Shown here piece by piece: positions 21,601 to 36,330 of a DNA stretch of 64,000 nt (the first letter of the stretch is position 1; every line of letters starts with the position of its first letter). Location of the stretch: the NCBI GenBank assembly GCA_028554795.2, contig CM068827.1:144163751-144227750 (forward strand), in the 5' to 3' direction. Source of the stretch: Sinohyriopsis cumingii. Its lineage: Eukaryota; Mollusca; Bivalvia; Unionida; Unionidae. Made by a program: the position numbers and the translations under genes. The notes under the pieces were generated by a model that ran no database searches, was not told where the DNA came from, and saw only the letters and a list, made by a program, of their open reading frames with translations.

Positions 21601-24600
21601 AACTATGCATTTGGATTTAGATCAAAATTATTTTTCCTGTATGGTCTGAGCATTTGTCTCTTAGTACAATATTAATCTAAAACACTTTCAAAGATGAACT
21701 CACAGTTAAATTCTTGTAAAAAGTTATCTGTAATTTTTTCGAGAGGATGAACTGTAAACAAAGCACGGTACAATGGGTCACATGTTTCACTTCCGGATCA
21801 GCATAAATGCCTCATTACTCACTGTACACTGTCGCCGAAAGACACATAGACAATCACACATTAACGTACAAATTCTAAAGAATAAACAACTACCTTTAAA
21901 TAAATACCAGGAATGCCTAAATCTAACTTTTGTATCACCACCAAAATGAGAGGACAATTGCTCTAAAAATAGACAAGGACTAAATTCATGGGTTCTGAAC
22001 CTGAAGTAATAATTGCGACCCGAGTCTCATTAGGCTAAATTATTTATAGCCTATTAAGCTAAATTATGTATTGCCTGCCACACCTTGACACACGAAGTCC
22101 TTTTGAATTTCATAGCAAACAAAGTGTGTGACAGCTGTCAGAAAGCGTGAAGTGCAGATGTTCCACAGGGTGCAAGTTTCTCGCCAAGTGCTCTTGAGAA
22201 ACCAAAGACAAATTTGCTATAGGTTCCTTAGTTACAGGAAGTTTTCAATGCAGTAAAGACTTAATTGTAATACAAGACAGGTTCTAACTGAAAATATGTT
22301 TGAAATTCAAACATTGATAAGTTAAATTTAATAGAAATTTAAATTAGCAAATAAGTTTATAAAACTAAATTTTAATGAAAATTAAGTTTTCATACAAGTC
22401 TTAAAATTTAAACTGACACATTTTAGAAAGCAAATTTGACTAATAAATGGTATTTAAAACAGGTGTTAGCTTGTGTCTGTGCAACTTAGAACATTTTGTC
22501 AAGAGGTAGTGAAACAAGATAGCTCACGGTGATTTTTGCAGCAAATTTCAATATGCCTGTTCAAATGCATATAGGTGTGGACACTAAAAAAAAAAATGTC
22601 AAGTGCTATAATGCACATTTATTGTGTCCGGTACTCAGCCAGTTGTTAGTATAAATAATAGCACATTAAAAGTTCCCATTTTGATGGAACCAGTCCTGTT
22701 TTATCCCCCATGCGACAGAGAAATCTAGCTGATTGCTAAGGTTACTTTTCTTATCCCAGTCTGGCTGTCTTAGTCATGGTGTCAATATGCTAGGAACTAC
22801 ATTTCAAGGGAAGAAACCCTTGTTGTCTTCTACTGTGCCGGACTGAGTTGTTATAAATTCAAACAACAACTACAGATATATAACAAAAAAGAACTTCCAT
22901 CATAAAGCAAGTTAAGGTCTCTCCACCTTTGATAACACACCATACAAAACATTTTGAGATAGACAGACACACACACGCACACGAAATCTAACCTGTTTGC
23001 TAGAGCTCGTAAATGAAAGCGTATAATGTGACCCAAAGCGGCTAAGCGTATCATATTACTATTGATATGAATCAACTATTTGAAACCTCGCTGTTGGGTC
23101 CTAACAGAACATCAACTTCATGGAACGTCCCAGTGATTTTTGTGACCTGATAATACATTCTACCTCGCCCATGTAGCCCACGTGCATGCACCTAGGCGAA
23201 ATGAGCAATGGATTTTTAAGGGCACCAGTTGGGACAAGAAAGTTGAATAGCTTCATGAGAAAGAAAAAAAAAACGCTTCGAAAACAAACTTGTCCGACTT
23301 GACTTCTAACATATCACATAAACTCAAGCGTGAGAAAATATTTATGCTTGAAGTTATGTAACAGAAGATTACAGTCACAGACAATTAGGTTATACGCATC
23401 ACTGACTTTAAAAAAAATAAAAACAATCCCTCAATAACAACCTCAAAGCCGGCAACTACCAGAAATATGTTTCGGCAAACCTGTTTTCTTTAATCTTTGT
23501 CAAAAACCCCCAAGTCGCCCCAGTTTAATAAACCATAAGAATGCAATTGCAAATGAAAACTCTTTCACTTACCAGTCAGAGTAGTTCATTCATCAGTCCA
23601 CACGATATTCCACAACATGATTTCCATGTAGCGTATCATTCAACTAGTAACGTTAACACTTGCCTTATTTCCAGGACAGAAAATATACATTTCCAAGAAA
23701 ATAACAAAATCTTCTCACATTGTTTACCTGGGTATTGTATTTGAAGGGTTTTAAGTCAATGTGGTAATTTTACAACCAATATCAATTACAACACCACTAT
23801 GTCATCATCAATATGTATTTCCTCTTTTCAGCGATACGTTTAATGATAGAAACATAGTAAAATGGATACAAACATAGGAAAAAGTAAGAGAGAGAGAGAG
23901 AGAGAGAGAGAATGCATTAGTTATATATAACTAGCAAGAGAGAAGACGCTTGGAAGCACAGTTTCCATTTGAGCAGTCTCATACGAGAGCACTATATTTT
24001 GTTGTAAAGTAAGGCGTACTCCTGAGAAACCTTCTAATTCCATAATTATTGTGAACAACATCATTAAATGTGTACAATAAATCATGTTTTATGTATTATG
24101 TCATAAATAGTGAGCAAGAAGGTACAACTATCACGTTTTCTACGATCACATGTCTCCTAAATCTTGATAATTTGAAAATCGATGTTATTAAGAAAAGAAC
24201 CCATGTAATGTATATGCAGAGAACACTGAAGCAGATAAGTTCGTAGTATTTCGTGATCGTCTAAGCCGATACCATCGAAAAAGTCCCTACCCAAAAGATG
24301 TTGAATAAATCCTTCATCTGACGTATTAAAAAGGAACACTTCAAGACGAATGTCAAAATTCGCGATGTGTCCAACACGTTTCTGTTCGTCTCACAGTGCT
24401 TTGACACAAATAAATGCATGGATTGTTACATTGGTCTAAGAATTATGCAGTGCATCTAAATTTGTGTGGCATTAGTTGGAACAGTGATCATAACATTTGT
24501 TTGCAAGGGATGTAATTAACTAATTAGTAGCATAGAGGAAATGAGGTATGGTCCTACTTTGCGATATTACCAGGTGACCGTACCAGATTGCATTCAATGC

Positions 24601-24982
24601 AGAATTACCATCTGAGATGGCGTTATCGTCTTTAAGTATACAATCAAATTAATGACCAGGGGAGATCACTTTGTGGGTTATTACCTCACAAGCCCTATGC
24701 TACTGTACCTGACAATGCTTGCTTGTATATTACATAACAATGCGATGGTATAATGGGTATAATCACAGGGGAAATGTCATTAGAACAACAATTAGAAGGA
24801 TTTATGAGTCGTTATAATACCTAGCAGAGAACTAATGAATGGTATTAACTCATGGAAACCACCATCGGAGGCCCATAATTAACTTCCGTGATGGGTTTTT
24901 GTCCTTTTCCCAATGTGAATGATATAGTTAATTTAAATAAAATAAAAAAAAAAAAAGGAATTCCCATCGACGTTATCATGCT
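21601..24982. other. Intergenic, nothing recognised; (GA)n at 23887-23910
   Basis: AT-rich sequence with no coding motif, splice pattern or repeat family that I recognise. Confidence 0.45.
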
Positions 24983-25316
24983 GTTGGGGTTGTCTTTTCG
25001 AACCTGGGATCCGACGATATACGTAGCGTACACTCGAAGGAAATACTAGTGGATAATGACTCCCCTGATTGTTATCTTATTACCGATAACAAAATTATAT
25101 TATTGGAATTTAAATGTCCTTTTCGCCGTTGTGTGAGTAAGCTGGCAGAATATTATTTGCCTCAGGTGCTATCCAGATTAGGAGTCTACGCGGTGGCTCA
25201 TCATTATTTTTATTTTTTTTATCGATGCGGTTTTTCGTGAATGCTCAATGACTCGGCATGGAATTAACTTTTTGTACGATAAAATGTTTCACAGCTCTCA
25301 GTATGGCCGTTATTAA
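24983..25316 (+). pseudogene. Fragment of a PD-(D/E)XK nuclease-like protein, frameshifted
   Basis: In one + frame about 25025-25240 reads with a SPDCYL motif (Asp codon 25067) followed 12 residues later by LLEFKCPF (Glu 25106, Lys 25112). This is the D...E-x-K arrangement of lambda-exonuclease/YqaJ/alkaline-nuclease type enzymes, followed by a YYLPQVLSRLG helix as those families often have. The frame then hits a stop, but a run of T at 25207-25220 marks a +1 frameshift. From 25221 the next frame continues with sensible sequence (IDAVFRECS..., MTRHGINFLYDKMF) to a stop at 25314-25316. No start, splice signals or neighbouring genes. Probably a dead insert or retrocopy; its source (cellular, transposon or DNA virus) is unresolved. 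Confidence 0.45.
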
Positions 25317-25439
25317 GATCCGATCGATAGGAATCATATCATTCTTGGGTCCGGATTAAATGATCCTGCCTACTGATTTGGGACAATTGATTTTTCTTTG
25401 TTTTTACGTCAAGATACCATGCTAATGTATGGGGTTGTT

Positions 25440-25520
25440 TTCACCGACGTCACGATTGTGTATTCATATACCCACAATGCAACGCGCGCGCACCTTGCGC
25501 CGCCATTTTGAGTCCCTAAC
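25440..25520. promoter_or_regulatory. GC/CpG-rich patch with CRE-like and YY1-like sites
   Basis: An isolated patch in AT-rich sequence: GACGTCAC (CRE-like), then ACGCGCGCGCACC and CCGCCATTTTG, a YY1-type site often found at transcription starts. An inverse site (CAAAATGGCGG) lies at 26488-26498. No gene start could be tied to it. Confidence 0.25.
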
Positions 25521-27994
25521 TAACCTTTGTGAACATTAGTCATCATGTATATTCAAGATAATAATCTGATTTAATTGTTGATACGGATATTTACTTAATC
25601 TAAATGATACATATATTATATTTGAAAGAAAGTGCCCTTATAGCACGAAAATAAAAATAAAACTTTAAGTTATCTGGCTTATTTTGAAAGAATAGTGAAG
25701 TTGAACCCGAATCGTGCATACTGTTATCACATTGAAATAGTTATTTTTTTTTTTTTAACAAACAGACAATATTGGCATTAAAAAATGTTTTGTATGATTT
25801 ATCTACGCGTGTCATCTTGAAAGAGTATTTCCGGACAAATGCTCTTCAGGAAGCAAGATCAGTTACGGAATTAAACTGTCATAGCATGTGTATTATGCCA
25901 GAACTTTTATGTACAAATGTTTTTCGCGAAAACATGTGCTTGTACTAAAGACAGCTGTCAAACCAATTTTAATTAGTGTGGTCAATTATTGTATTTGTGG
26001 TGGAGATGATGGACGTAGGATGATAATGAATGAAAGCGATTACCGTTCAAAGAAATTGTATTAGATTGAAACGTGCGTAACGGAACTTGACATTGTACTG
26101 AATGTATAAAAAAAACGGATTATTCTTTAAACGCTTTTTTAAATATGAACTTACATATTAACGATTGACTTTTTAACTTGAAAGACTGCAAAATAATTGA
26201 TTTCAGCCAGTGAAAATTGAAAATCTTTATATGTTTCTTCTTTTTGTGTATCAATTCGTTTATGCATCTGTTTATTGATGGATCTCTTTGTTTATGAAAG
26301 AATAACCAAATTTCAATGTTTTACTTGGAGAGAAAAGAGGAAAAGTCACACTTTCGGTTTTGTGCGATTGACATGCACAACAGAATGTGGTGTATTATTA
26401 TATCCATACGCCCAAATTAAGACGTGCCTTCATAATCACGTGGAAATAACAATATTGTTAAGTGCTGGTTGGCGTCGCTAGAGAATCAAAATGGCGGATA
26501 TGGAAGTATACACGTTTTGTGACATAACGTAAAAACAACCCTTAAGACCTATATAAATCAGATTCGATCATATTCAAATCTAAAAGTGTGTGTTATCTTA
26601 CAGGCATAACACTATACCCATAAATACTGTGCTTACATGTGCATATGAAACTGAAATAGTTTTGTGCCATGGACCAGCTGTGGTATAGGTAGATCTACTC
26701 ATGTGAAACTCTCATGCAAACTTTTGCCGTGGTATGATATCGTATGCAAATGTATCACAAGGGCATCTATGTCGAAATCACTGAAGGAACATACAGATGA
26801 TTTATATGTACATGCAAAGTAAATGTAAAGTAAATTGAAACAACCAGGTTTTGTGTTGTCAGCAAACGGCAATGATATGAATTATTTCATTTAAGGCATT
26901 TTAACTCTGTAGTGCGCATCAGTCTGAAGGTTGAATGGCCGAATTTTCACAGAATATAAGTAATGGGGCATCCCTATCTCATTATAGTTTCTTGTACAAT
27001 AATATTGTCTTTACAGTGAGAAATTTATTGTGAATGCTGATTGGGATTTGAAATTATTTTTCATCATGCAGGGATGATACAGTTGGTTGCCATGGCAACC
27101 AAATCCAGCATATTATTTGTATAAATCATGTCAAAATTTAAAAAAATAAGTAAAATATTCATTTATATTCAGCTTTATCTATTCTTGGCAAATCATTCAT
27201 ACGTTTAATGTGCTCAATTTATGATTAAGGACACCTCTATTGTCTGAATCTTTGGCTTAAATTGCGGAAGTTTTATTTAACATATCTTGTGTTTTTAGGG
27301 TCAAGATGGAACACTTCAAATCAGTGAATTCAGCGTTTATGCTTTCTTTAATATACCCAGATGGTCTTAAACATATACTGCCAAGGGGCCAGTTACCGCC
27401 ACTTTATCCAAGTTTCTCAACGCGTTCTTAATAATCAGAAATATTTGAAAGTTATAATTCTATCCAATCAATCTCTACATATTTTACGAATATTTCAAAA
27501 GAAAAATGTAATGAAAAACTTACAGTCATGCCTTACAGAATACCGTAAAGTAACCATGATAACGAGTCCCTTCTTTCGCAATGACAGTACCAGTTACCGC
27601 CAGTGCCGTTATTGACGATTAGAAATTGAGATATGATTTATTTCTGCGTAATAACAACAAAACATTCATATTTCATGCCGCAGAATTCACTTTCTTCAAA
27701 AGGAAAATTCTACTTCACGTACAATTAGCAACCAACGCAACCGATAGTCAGCATCTCGGTAGTTTTGACGGAAACCAACATTACGAGTCGCGCATGCGTC
27801 ACAATGACGACCAGCATCATAATAGGGTTTGTATCAAAACCTTATTTTATTTAAAACTTAAAGTCGATATCATATACACCACTTACACTTACAGTAATTA
27901 TTTGCTTTGTATGTATAACTTCTTAAAAACTTAATCTTTTCTTCATTATTTAAGAATTACATCTTCATTATCAGTGATTGTAAAGCTTAAAACA

Positions 27995-27998
<4 letters not shown>
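25521..27998. other. Intergenic, nothing recognised
   Basis: No coding motif or repeat family recognised. CAGTTACCGCCA occurs twice, near 27391 and 27591, and is discussed as a possible transposon end. Confidence 0.45.

Positions 27999-28077
<79 letters not shown>
27999..28077. repeat. Compound microsatellite (TA)n-(GA)n
   Basis: TA 27999-28048 followed by GA to 28077. A tract of the same composition and order lies on the other side of the transposase at 30384-30486. Confidence 0.98.
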
Positions 28078-28080
<3 letters not shown>

Positions 28081-28246
28081 TGTATACATTTGTAGGTTGC
28101 ACATACCGATAAATTCTATATTCCAAAGGCTCCCTCTCTTTCCTCCAGTAGTTTACAAACAAGTTAACAAAAAGTAACAAATGAACATTAAAATGAACAT
28201 TTAAATTGTCAATTGAAACATGTATTAAATGTGCATTTCCTTCAAT

Positions 28247-30076
28247 TTAATTTGATTTTGTAGAGCAATAGGTAAAAATAAAGTAAGTTTCATCAACATT
28301 TTCCTCATCTGTTAAACCAACACAGGCCAGGTGGTACCATTTCTCACATAAGTCACAGCAAATCCAATTTACATTTGACTCATCATCAATAGTAGGTGGT
28401 TCGGCCTTGTTACATATCCCACATACATCGTTCTTTTTTTTCTTGCTTGATGATTTTCCCCCCTTTCCATAGTATTTTCCTTTATATTCTTTCTCTACTT
28501 CTCTCTGTTTCTTTCTTTCCTCTCTTTGTATTTTCCTGCATTCAATCTCTTTTCTTCTTCTTTCTTCTTCTTCAGTTTTGTTAAGAAGATGCTGATAAAA
28601 TTTATCACTAGTTATCACTCTTGCCTCAGTGATGCATCTTCTTTTTGCTGTTTGGGGCTTTGCAGGTACTGGGCGGAAAAGATCAGATAAAGCTTCGGGA
28701 ATAATGCCTTCCTTCACTAATGGATTACCACCTAAGTAAGATCCACACTTGTCACAAGAATAATTGGATGCAGATGATGAAGTTGTAATCAAAGATGTTG
28801 AAGGTTTTGCTTCTATACATGTGGAACTATTCAGATCTGGATATTTTAATGCGACAGTTTGGGATGATGTCAATGGGAACTGGCTAGAGTTGACTTTGTA
28901 GATGAACTGTGATGGCATAACTTGCGTTTTGTCAATTGCATCTGGATTCAGAGGATAAAGGCCAGACTTCTTAAAACTATCCTTAATTTTGGCTGGAGAG
29001 CACACATTATCAATTGCATACGACAAAATTAATGGAAACTTAGCTTTGTTGATAGTTTGATGCTGATTGATGAATCCAAGATTCAGAGCAATGGAATTGA
29101 ATTTCATCTTCAGAGGCCCCATGATTCCAACATCTAAAGGTTGCAAAATGTGTGTACTGTGTGGAGGAAGTCCAATCAGCTCAATATGGTTTTCTCTGGC
29201 CAGTTTAACTACATCCAGGTTGATATGGCTGTCATGGTTATCCATAACCAGCAACACTGGGCGATCTTTCCCACAATTTGGAATGAACAGGTCTTTAAAC
29301 CATGTCAGAAAAAGATAGCTGTCCATGTATCCAGACTCTGATGTTCCAAACAGCCAGTTACCTGGAACACCATCTTTATAGGCTGTATGGGGGAAAGATT
29401 TTTCAAAAATTAGAAACGTGGGAAGGACTCTACCATCTGCAGCAATACAAATGTGGGCAGTGATATGTCCAGATGATAACAGAGCTTGCTGATATGTGTG
29501 ATGGCCCTTCACGCCAATGACTTTTTGTCGTGGCTTCTCCTTTCCGCTCCAACCAGTCTCATCGCAATTAAATATTCTGCCTGGGTCCTTTTCTAAGCCA
29601 AGTTTCTTTGTGGTGTCCATCAAAATGGCAAAATAACTGTTCATGACATTTTCATTGGACATGCGTGACCTCCCCCTATCAAGTCGTTCTGGTTCTCTCT
29701 CTCTGAGTTCTGGATGTCGGCTGAAAAACTTTCTAAACCATTTATTTGAGGGACCTTTCTCGGAGCTGAATAGAGATGTTCTTTCATTTTTCTTCATAAT
29801 GGATATGATATACCCTCTAGCAATAGCCCTTGTCATTGGGAAACCTTGCTGTAGCATATACTTCATGTATGATACTAACGCATCTTCTTCTGTTGCATCC
29901 AGCATTCTGTTTGGTCCAGGGACATGTTTCAAATATCGACCTTTCAGAGCATCTTCGATTGTCTTCCTTGGAATATTGTATTCCCTGGAGGCCTGACTAC
30001 AGGTGAGCTGTAACTTCTTCACAGACGAGACGGCAGACAATAGATCTTCTTGGAGATACTTTAAACGCTTTGCCAT
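28247..30076 (-). CDS. Pogo/Tigger-type DD35D transposase with C-terminal PHD-like finger, intact frame
   Basis: An uninterrupted 609-residue frame from ATG 30076. Order: residues 1-55 form a Pipsqueak/CENP-B-like helix-turn-helix (SQASREYNIPRKTIEDAL). Residues 60-140 form a second CENP-B-type DNA-binding region (GPSNKWFRKFFSRHPEL). The DDE catalytic domain spans 165-330 with Asp172 in FNCDETGW, Asp279 in LLVMDNHDSH and Asp315 in LQPLDVG; 35 residues separate the last two (DD35D). Residues 440-445 hold a CDKC pair, 500-550 form a basic coiled segment with KKKK, and 551-604 a C4HC3-like PHD finger (CGIC, CDLC, H582, C585). One expected zinc ligand, at position 601, is Phe. It would cut and paste DNA at its terminal repeats in the nucleus. 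No introns. It could be an active element or a domesticated gene; flanking terminal repeats were not securely found. Confidence 0.9.
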   Translation of the reverse strand: MAKRLKYLQEDLLSAVSSVKKLQLTCSQASREYNIPRKTIEDALKGRYLKHVPGPNRMLDATEEDALVSYMKYMLQQGFPMTRAIARGYIISIMKKNERTSLFSSEKGPSNKWFRKFFSRHPELREREPERLDRGRSRMSNENVMNSYFAILMDTTKKLGLEKDPGRIFNCDETGWSGKEKPRQKVIGVKGHHTYQQALLSSGHITAHICIAADGRVLPTFLIFEKSFPHTAYKDGVPGNWLFGTSESGYMDSYLFLTWFKDLFIPNCGKDRPVLLVMDNHDSHINLDVVKLARENHIELIGLPPHSTHILQPLDVGIMGPLKMKFNSIALNLGFINQHQTINKAKFPLILSYAIDNVCSPAKIKDSFKKSGLYPLNPDAIDKTQVMPSQFIYKVNSSQFPLTSSQTVALKYPDLNSSTCIEAKPSTSLITTSSSASNYSCDKCGSYLGGNPLVKEGIIPEALSDLFRPVPAKPQTAKRRCITEARVITSDKFYQHLLNKTEEEERRRKEIECRKIQREERKKQREVEKEYKGKYYGKGGKSSSKKKKNDVCGICNKAEPPTIDDESNVNWICCDLCEKWYHLACVGLTDEENVDETYFIFTYCSTKSN

Positions 30077-30123
30077 TTTTCTACAATAAATTATTAATTA
30101 ATTCAATGTAGTGTTTCATTTGT

Positions 30124-30364
30124 TGTTGTTGTTGTTGTTGGGTTTAACGCCATATTTCAGCACACGATAGGCTATGCATGGCGGCCAGTATTAATGGTGG
30201 AGGAAGAACCCGGGAAAACCCCGGGAAGAACCACCGACCCACGAGAAGCTACTGGCAAGCTTTCTCACATACCCACATTGGCTGAATCCTAGACTCGAAC
30301 CCACGCAGACAGAGGTGAGATGGCAATGATCCGTAACGGAGGGCGCTTTAGACCACTCGGCCAC
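30124..30364 (-). mobile_element. SINE family B, minus orientation, full copy with target-site duplication
   Basis: The left end is (GTT)n, followed by GGGTTTAACGCCAT. The right end is the inverted tRNA-like head: box B GACTCGAACCC near 30292 and box A inverse TTTAGACCACTCGGCCA. The long variable-arm spacing suggests a class II (Leu/Ser-type) tRNA ancestor. The TSD GTTTCATTTGT lies at 30113-30123 and 30365-30375. It sits 47 bp upstream of the transposase start codon. Confidence 0.95.
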
Positions 30365-30382
30365 GTTTCATTTGTAAATCAC

Positions 30383-32794
<2,412 letters not shown>

Positions 32795-33025
32795 TTGCTT
32801 TTGAAATAGCTTGGACCCGATGTGTGTCTCTATTTTCAGTTCATTGACTTTACATATGTTAACGATACTGAATAGCATTAGAAGGACTTCTATAGATGAA
32901 CCCAGTTCCCGAGAAGGTGGGAACATATACACTACACTTTTTTTTATTTAAACCTGTACAGCTGGATGCCCATTCTTCGATCGATGAACCTCACTGCCTG
33001 AAGTTTCTGAATACTAGACCAACAA
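32795..33025. repeat. Diverged copy of the 20790-21010 block
   Basis: Shares phrases in the same order as the region upstream of gene 1 (TGCTTTTGAAATAGCT, GTCTCTATTTTCAGTTC, GAATAGCATTAGAAGGACT, CCCATTCTTCGATCGATGAA). Read on the minus strand it gives a short hydrophobic frame, but no splice or domain support was found, so no gene is called. Confidence 0.5.
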
Positions 33026-33992
33026 GTTGTTCTCCACCTTTCTTTTTCGTTTGTTTGACTGGGATCGGAATCGAACTTTATTTATAATGAGACAACAATT
33101 AATCTTGCAAGCATTTCATGTCTACTAATCAAATGAGTCGTATTTCAGTCAAACCCCTATTATTTGACTGATGCATTAAAGAACGGGACTTTAACCGATC
33201 AATTGCTTCCTTAGTTACGCGTATTTCCGATTGCGCTGGTATATTTCAGAGGAAATGTTTGTGGCAAAAGTTCTTACTAGAATTTGTTCAGACAAGTTGA
33301 TGTATTATTATTCTTGAGTTTTGTCTATTCTGATTTGTGCCAAATGATGGCCCCAGAATTTTAGAAGAAAACGAATTCTTGTCCATTGCGACAACATATC
33401 CACTGTTTCAGTTTTAAATTCAGATAGAAGAAGAAACAATGTTGATAACGAGAAATTGTCTCGGAGAGGTGTGAATTCAAGTTGCAGTCAATGAATTTGA
33501 ACTCAAAGTCAAATATATTAAGGGTGATTAATCAGGCAAGCTGATTTTGTTTATCCAGGTGGAACCAGAACAAACAATTTCAAAATGAGTTTTTAGGTCA
33601 TCAGCATGCAGTAATTTTAGGCTTGCTTTTGTTCTGGTCGACAATACCGTTTCTGTGCATTTACTAATCCCTTGCAATTCATTTAAATAATAATATTCTG
33701 ATGCACAAAATGGTTTAGATTCAGAGCGTCTTCAGAGATTCCTTCAAATCAGCCTTTGCTGAAGGAAAAAGAGGAAGCTTTGTTTGTACATAGTTTGGTT
33801 TCAAACCCTTTCTTGCTTGCGATAATGTAATTCTTTCATAAGTGCTGTTTGAGTAGATCTTTCCAGAATCAGAATTCTAGCCAGAATTAGAATTCTAGCC
33901 AGAAGTGTGTTGTTGGATTGAAAATATTTCATTGGATGATTGGCTATAATTTTGATGGAGTTAATATGTACAAAGTCAGTTTTGACATAAAT
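33026..33992. other. Intergenic, nothing recognised
   Basis: Contains only a short local repeat (AGAATTCTAGCC twice near 33872-33900). Confidence 0.45.
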
Positions 33993-34575
33993 GGAATATC
34001 TTGACGAAATCAGAATTGCATTAAAAAGGCCCTTCCAATCACCCCTCGGCAATATCTAGACAAAATCTCAATTGCATTACAGAGGCCCTTCCAATCACCC
34101 CTCAGGAAGATCTAGACAAAATCCCAATTGCATTACAGAGGCCCTTCCAATCACTCACAGGAATATCTTGAAAAAATCCCAATTGCATTACACAGGCGTT
34201 TCCAATCACTCCTCAGGAATATCTAGACAAAATCCCAATTGCATTACTGAGGCCCTTCCAATCAGGAATAACTAGATATAATTTCCATTGCATTAAGAAA
34301 TAACTAACCAGAATACCCATTGCATTAAAGAGGCCCTTCCAATTCCTCCTTATGAATATTTAGACAAAATCCCAATTACATTAAAGAGGCATTTCCCACC
34401 ACTCTTCAGGAATATCTAAACAAAATCCCAATTATATTAAAGAGGCCTTTCCCAGCACTCCTCATAAATATCTAGACAAAATCCAAATTGCATTGAAGAG
34501 GCCTTCCAATCACTCATCAGGAATATCTAGACAAAATCCCAATTGCATTAAAGAGGCCATTCCAATCACAACTCG
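33993..34575. repeat. Minisatellite, about 10 units of 56-57 bp
   Basis: The unit contains GACAAAATCCCAATTGCATT, then AGAGGCCCTTCCAATCAC and CTCAGGAATATCTA. Units are moderately diverged, with one shortened unit near 34261-34310. The short open frame across it is a by-product of the repeat. Confidence 0.92.
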
Positions 34576-34942
34576 GATTCTGCTTGCGATATATAATTAT
34601 CTCAATTGAAATAAATATATATTGGCATTTATTTCTTTTTTATCTCATTTCGTTGGCCAGAAAATGCAATCTTGTATCTGTTACAAAAACAATCACTTCG
34701 CAAAGATATCATTCAGATGATGATGTGTTATTGCTCTTTTATATCTGTTACAGTACAATTGCTTCAGCAAAGATATCATTTCAGATGACGATTGTAATAT
34801 TGCTCTTTTCAAATGGTCAGAAACTATTCAGCTTGGTGAACGTGTTTAAAAACTCCATCTCATAGCCACCCATGATCAGAATAATGTGTAGTCTAACTAA
34901 AAAGAATTAAGGTTAACTAGAGTTTCAGATCAGTTCACATCC

Positions 34943-35008
34943 AGGGGTTAAGATTATCATATACAAGGGTTAAGACTATCACATCCAGGGGTTAACACTA
35001 TCATATAC
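34943..35008. repeat. Short tandem repeat, about 28-bp units
   Basis: 'GGGGTTAAGAYTATCAYATAC/CA' recurs three times with small changes. Confidence 0.7.
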
Positions 35009-35257
35009 CGCAATTTTCACATAACATTAGAACTTACTGGGGCTTCAGGTAGAGACCCCTCTCTCATTTCGTCGCATAGGTTTAGACAATGGGGGGCTGT
35101 TTCACCTTTTCGGTCCAATATTTCGGGATAATTAATTCAGTTGCAAGAAGAATGGTCAAACAATTCTTATAAAATACACCTGAAGTATTCTTGGGCAAAT
35201 AATGTTAATGTTTCATTTAGAAGGGCCACACACATTCTGGATACGTCTAACCATATG

Positions 35258-35454
35258 TACTCGCTTATAAGACTTGTACAACTGCAAACTGTACAGGCTC
35301 AGATCTGCCATCGCATAAAGCATCGTCAGATCTGGGTCTGTGCAGTTTGTTAGGAGTAATCACTGGAACAAACAACATAGACCATGATCCGCGGGAGCAT
35401 TAGGCCACGATAGATCTTTGTTGTTTGCAGTTTGGCTCGACCAATAAGCGAGTA
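35258..35454. mobile_element. Double-hairpin MITE, copy 3
   Basis: Near-perfect ends TACTCGCTTATAAGAC and GCTCGACCAATAAGCGAGTA. Inner blocks CAGATCTGCCATCGCAT and CGTCAGATCTGGGTCTGTGC match copies 1 and 2. It lies outside any recognised gene. Confidence 0.85.
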
Positions 35455-36330
35455 CTGACCGTTGGTGAGAGGCATTTGTGCGCAGTTTCTATTCCTCACA
35501 AACATTATAGATGTTGAACCCATTTTTTTTATTATGAATTCTGTATTTTCTGATCAAAGGTCCGTCGCATATATAAGTGAATCATTCCATAAAAACATTC
35601 AAGATATTTTGTACACAACCCGGCCAAATTTTCGACAATCATACTATTTTACACAACAATCCTGCAAGTACTGATTGATGTCTATTCACATGTTATTTAT
35701 CATCTATACAATATTGATGTGGAATCCAAGAGCTATGAATCAAATATCGTCTAACTTGCCATATTTGGGTTGAACTACTCAAGGAATAGCGTAAGTGAAT
35801 TTGAACACTTTTAGTAAGAAAATTCCTTCTATCGAGAATCAAAAATGTGCATGTTTTCAGGATTTGAATGAAAATTTCATTTCTTCCTACAAGCCTTTTT
35901 CTACAGAAAGGAAAAAAAGGACATATTTTTGCTATCAGGGACAGTGGAATTTATGTAAATTATATAGGAACCTTCATATTACGAGCTGTTTTTTTTTTAC
36001 AAATTCCATTCAGACTATAAAAAGATCATAAACTTGTAAACATATTTGCAAGCTTAATACTTTGACTGGAACATAGTAAATGTAGACATTTATCTATCCA
36101 GATATTCTAGTCTCTGCAGTGACACCCAATTGAGTCATGGAGCCTAACTTCGCAAGAGCCGAGCAATGCTGTTCATCTGTGAAGTTATTATAGTAAACTC
36201 TATCTTTCACTAGCTTTGGCGGTATTATAAATTATGTTGAACCTTCTCCACTTGTAATAATAACTATCTGTATTTTAGACATGTGTCAATTTACGAGCTT
36301 TATTACTACGTTGATTTGTGCACGTTTTTC

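Noticed and set aside
28999-29996. Plus-strand frames over the transposase (28396-28584, 29067-29341, 29643-29996)
   Set aside because: Antisense shadows of the 609-residue transposase.
34072-34275. Small repetitive protein over the 56-bp minisatellite
   Set aside because: The frame exists only because of the repeat; the unit length is not conserved as a multiple of three and units have indels.
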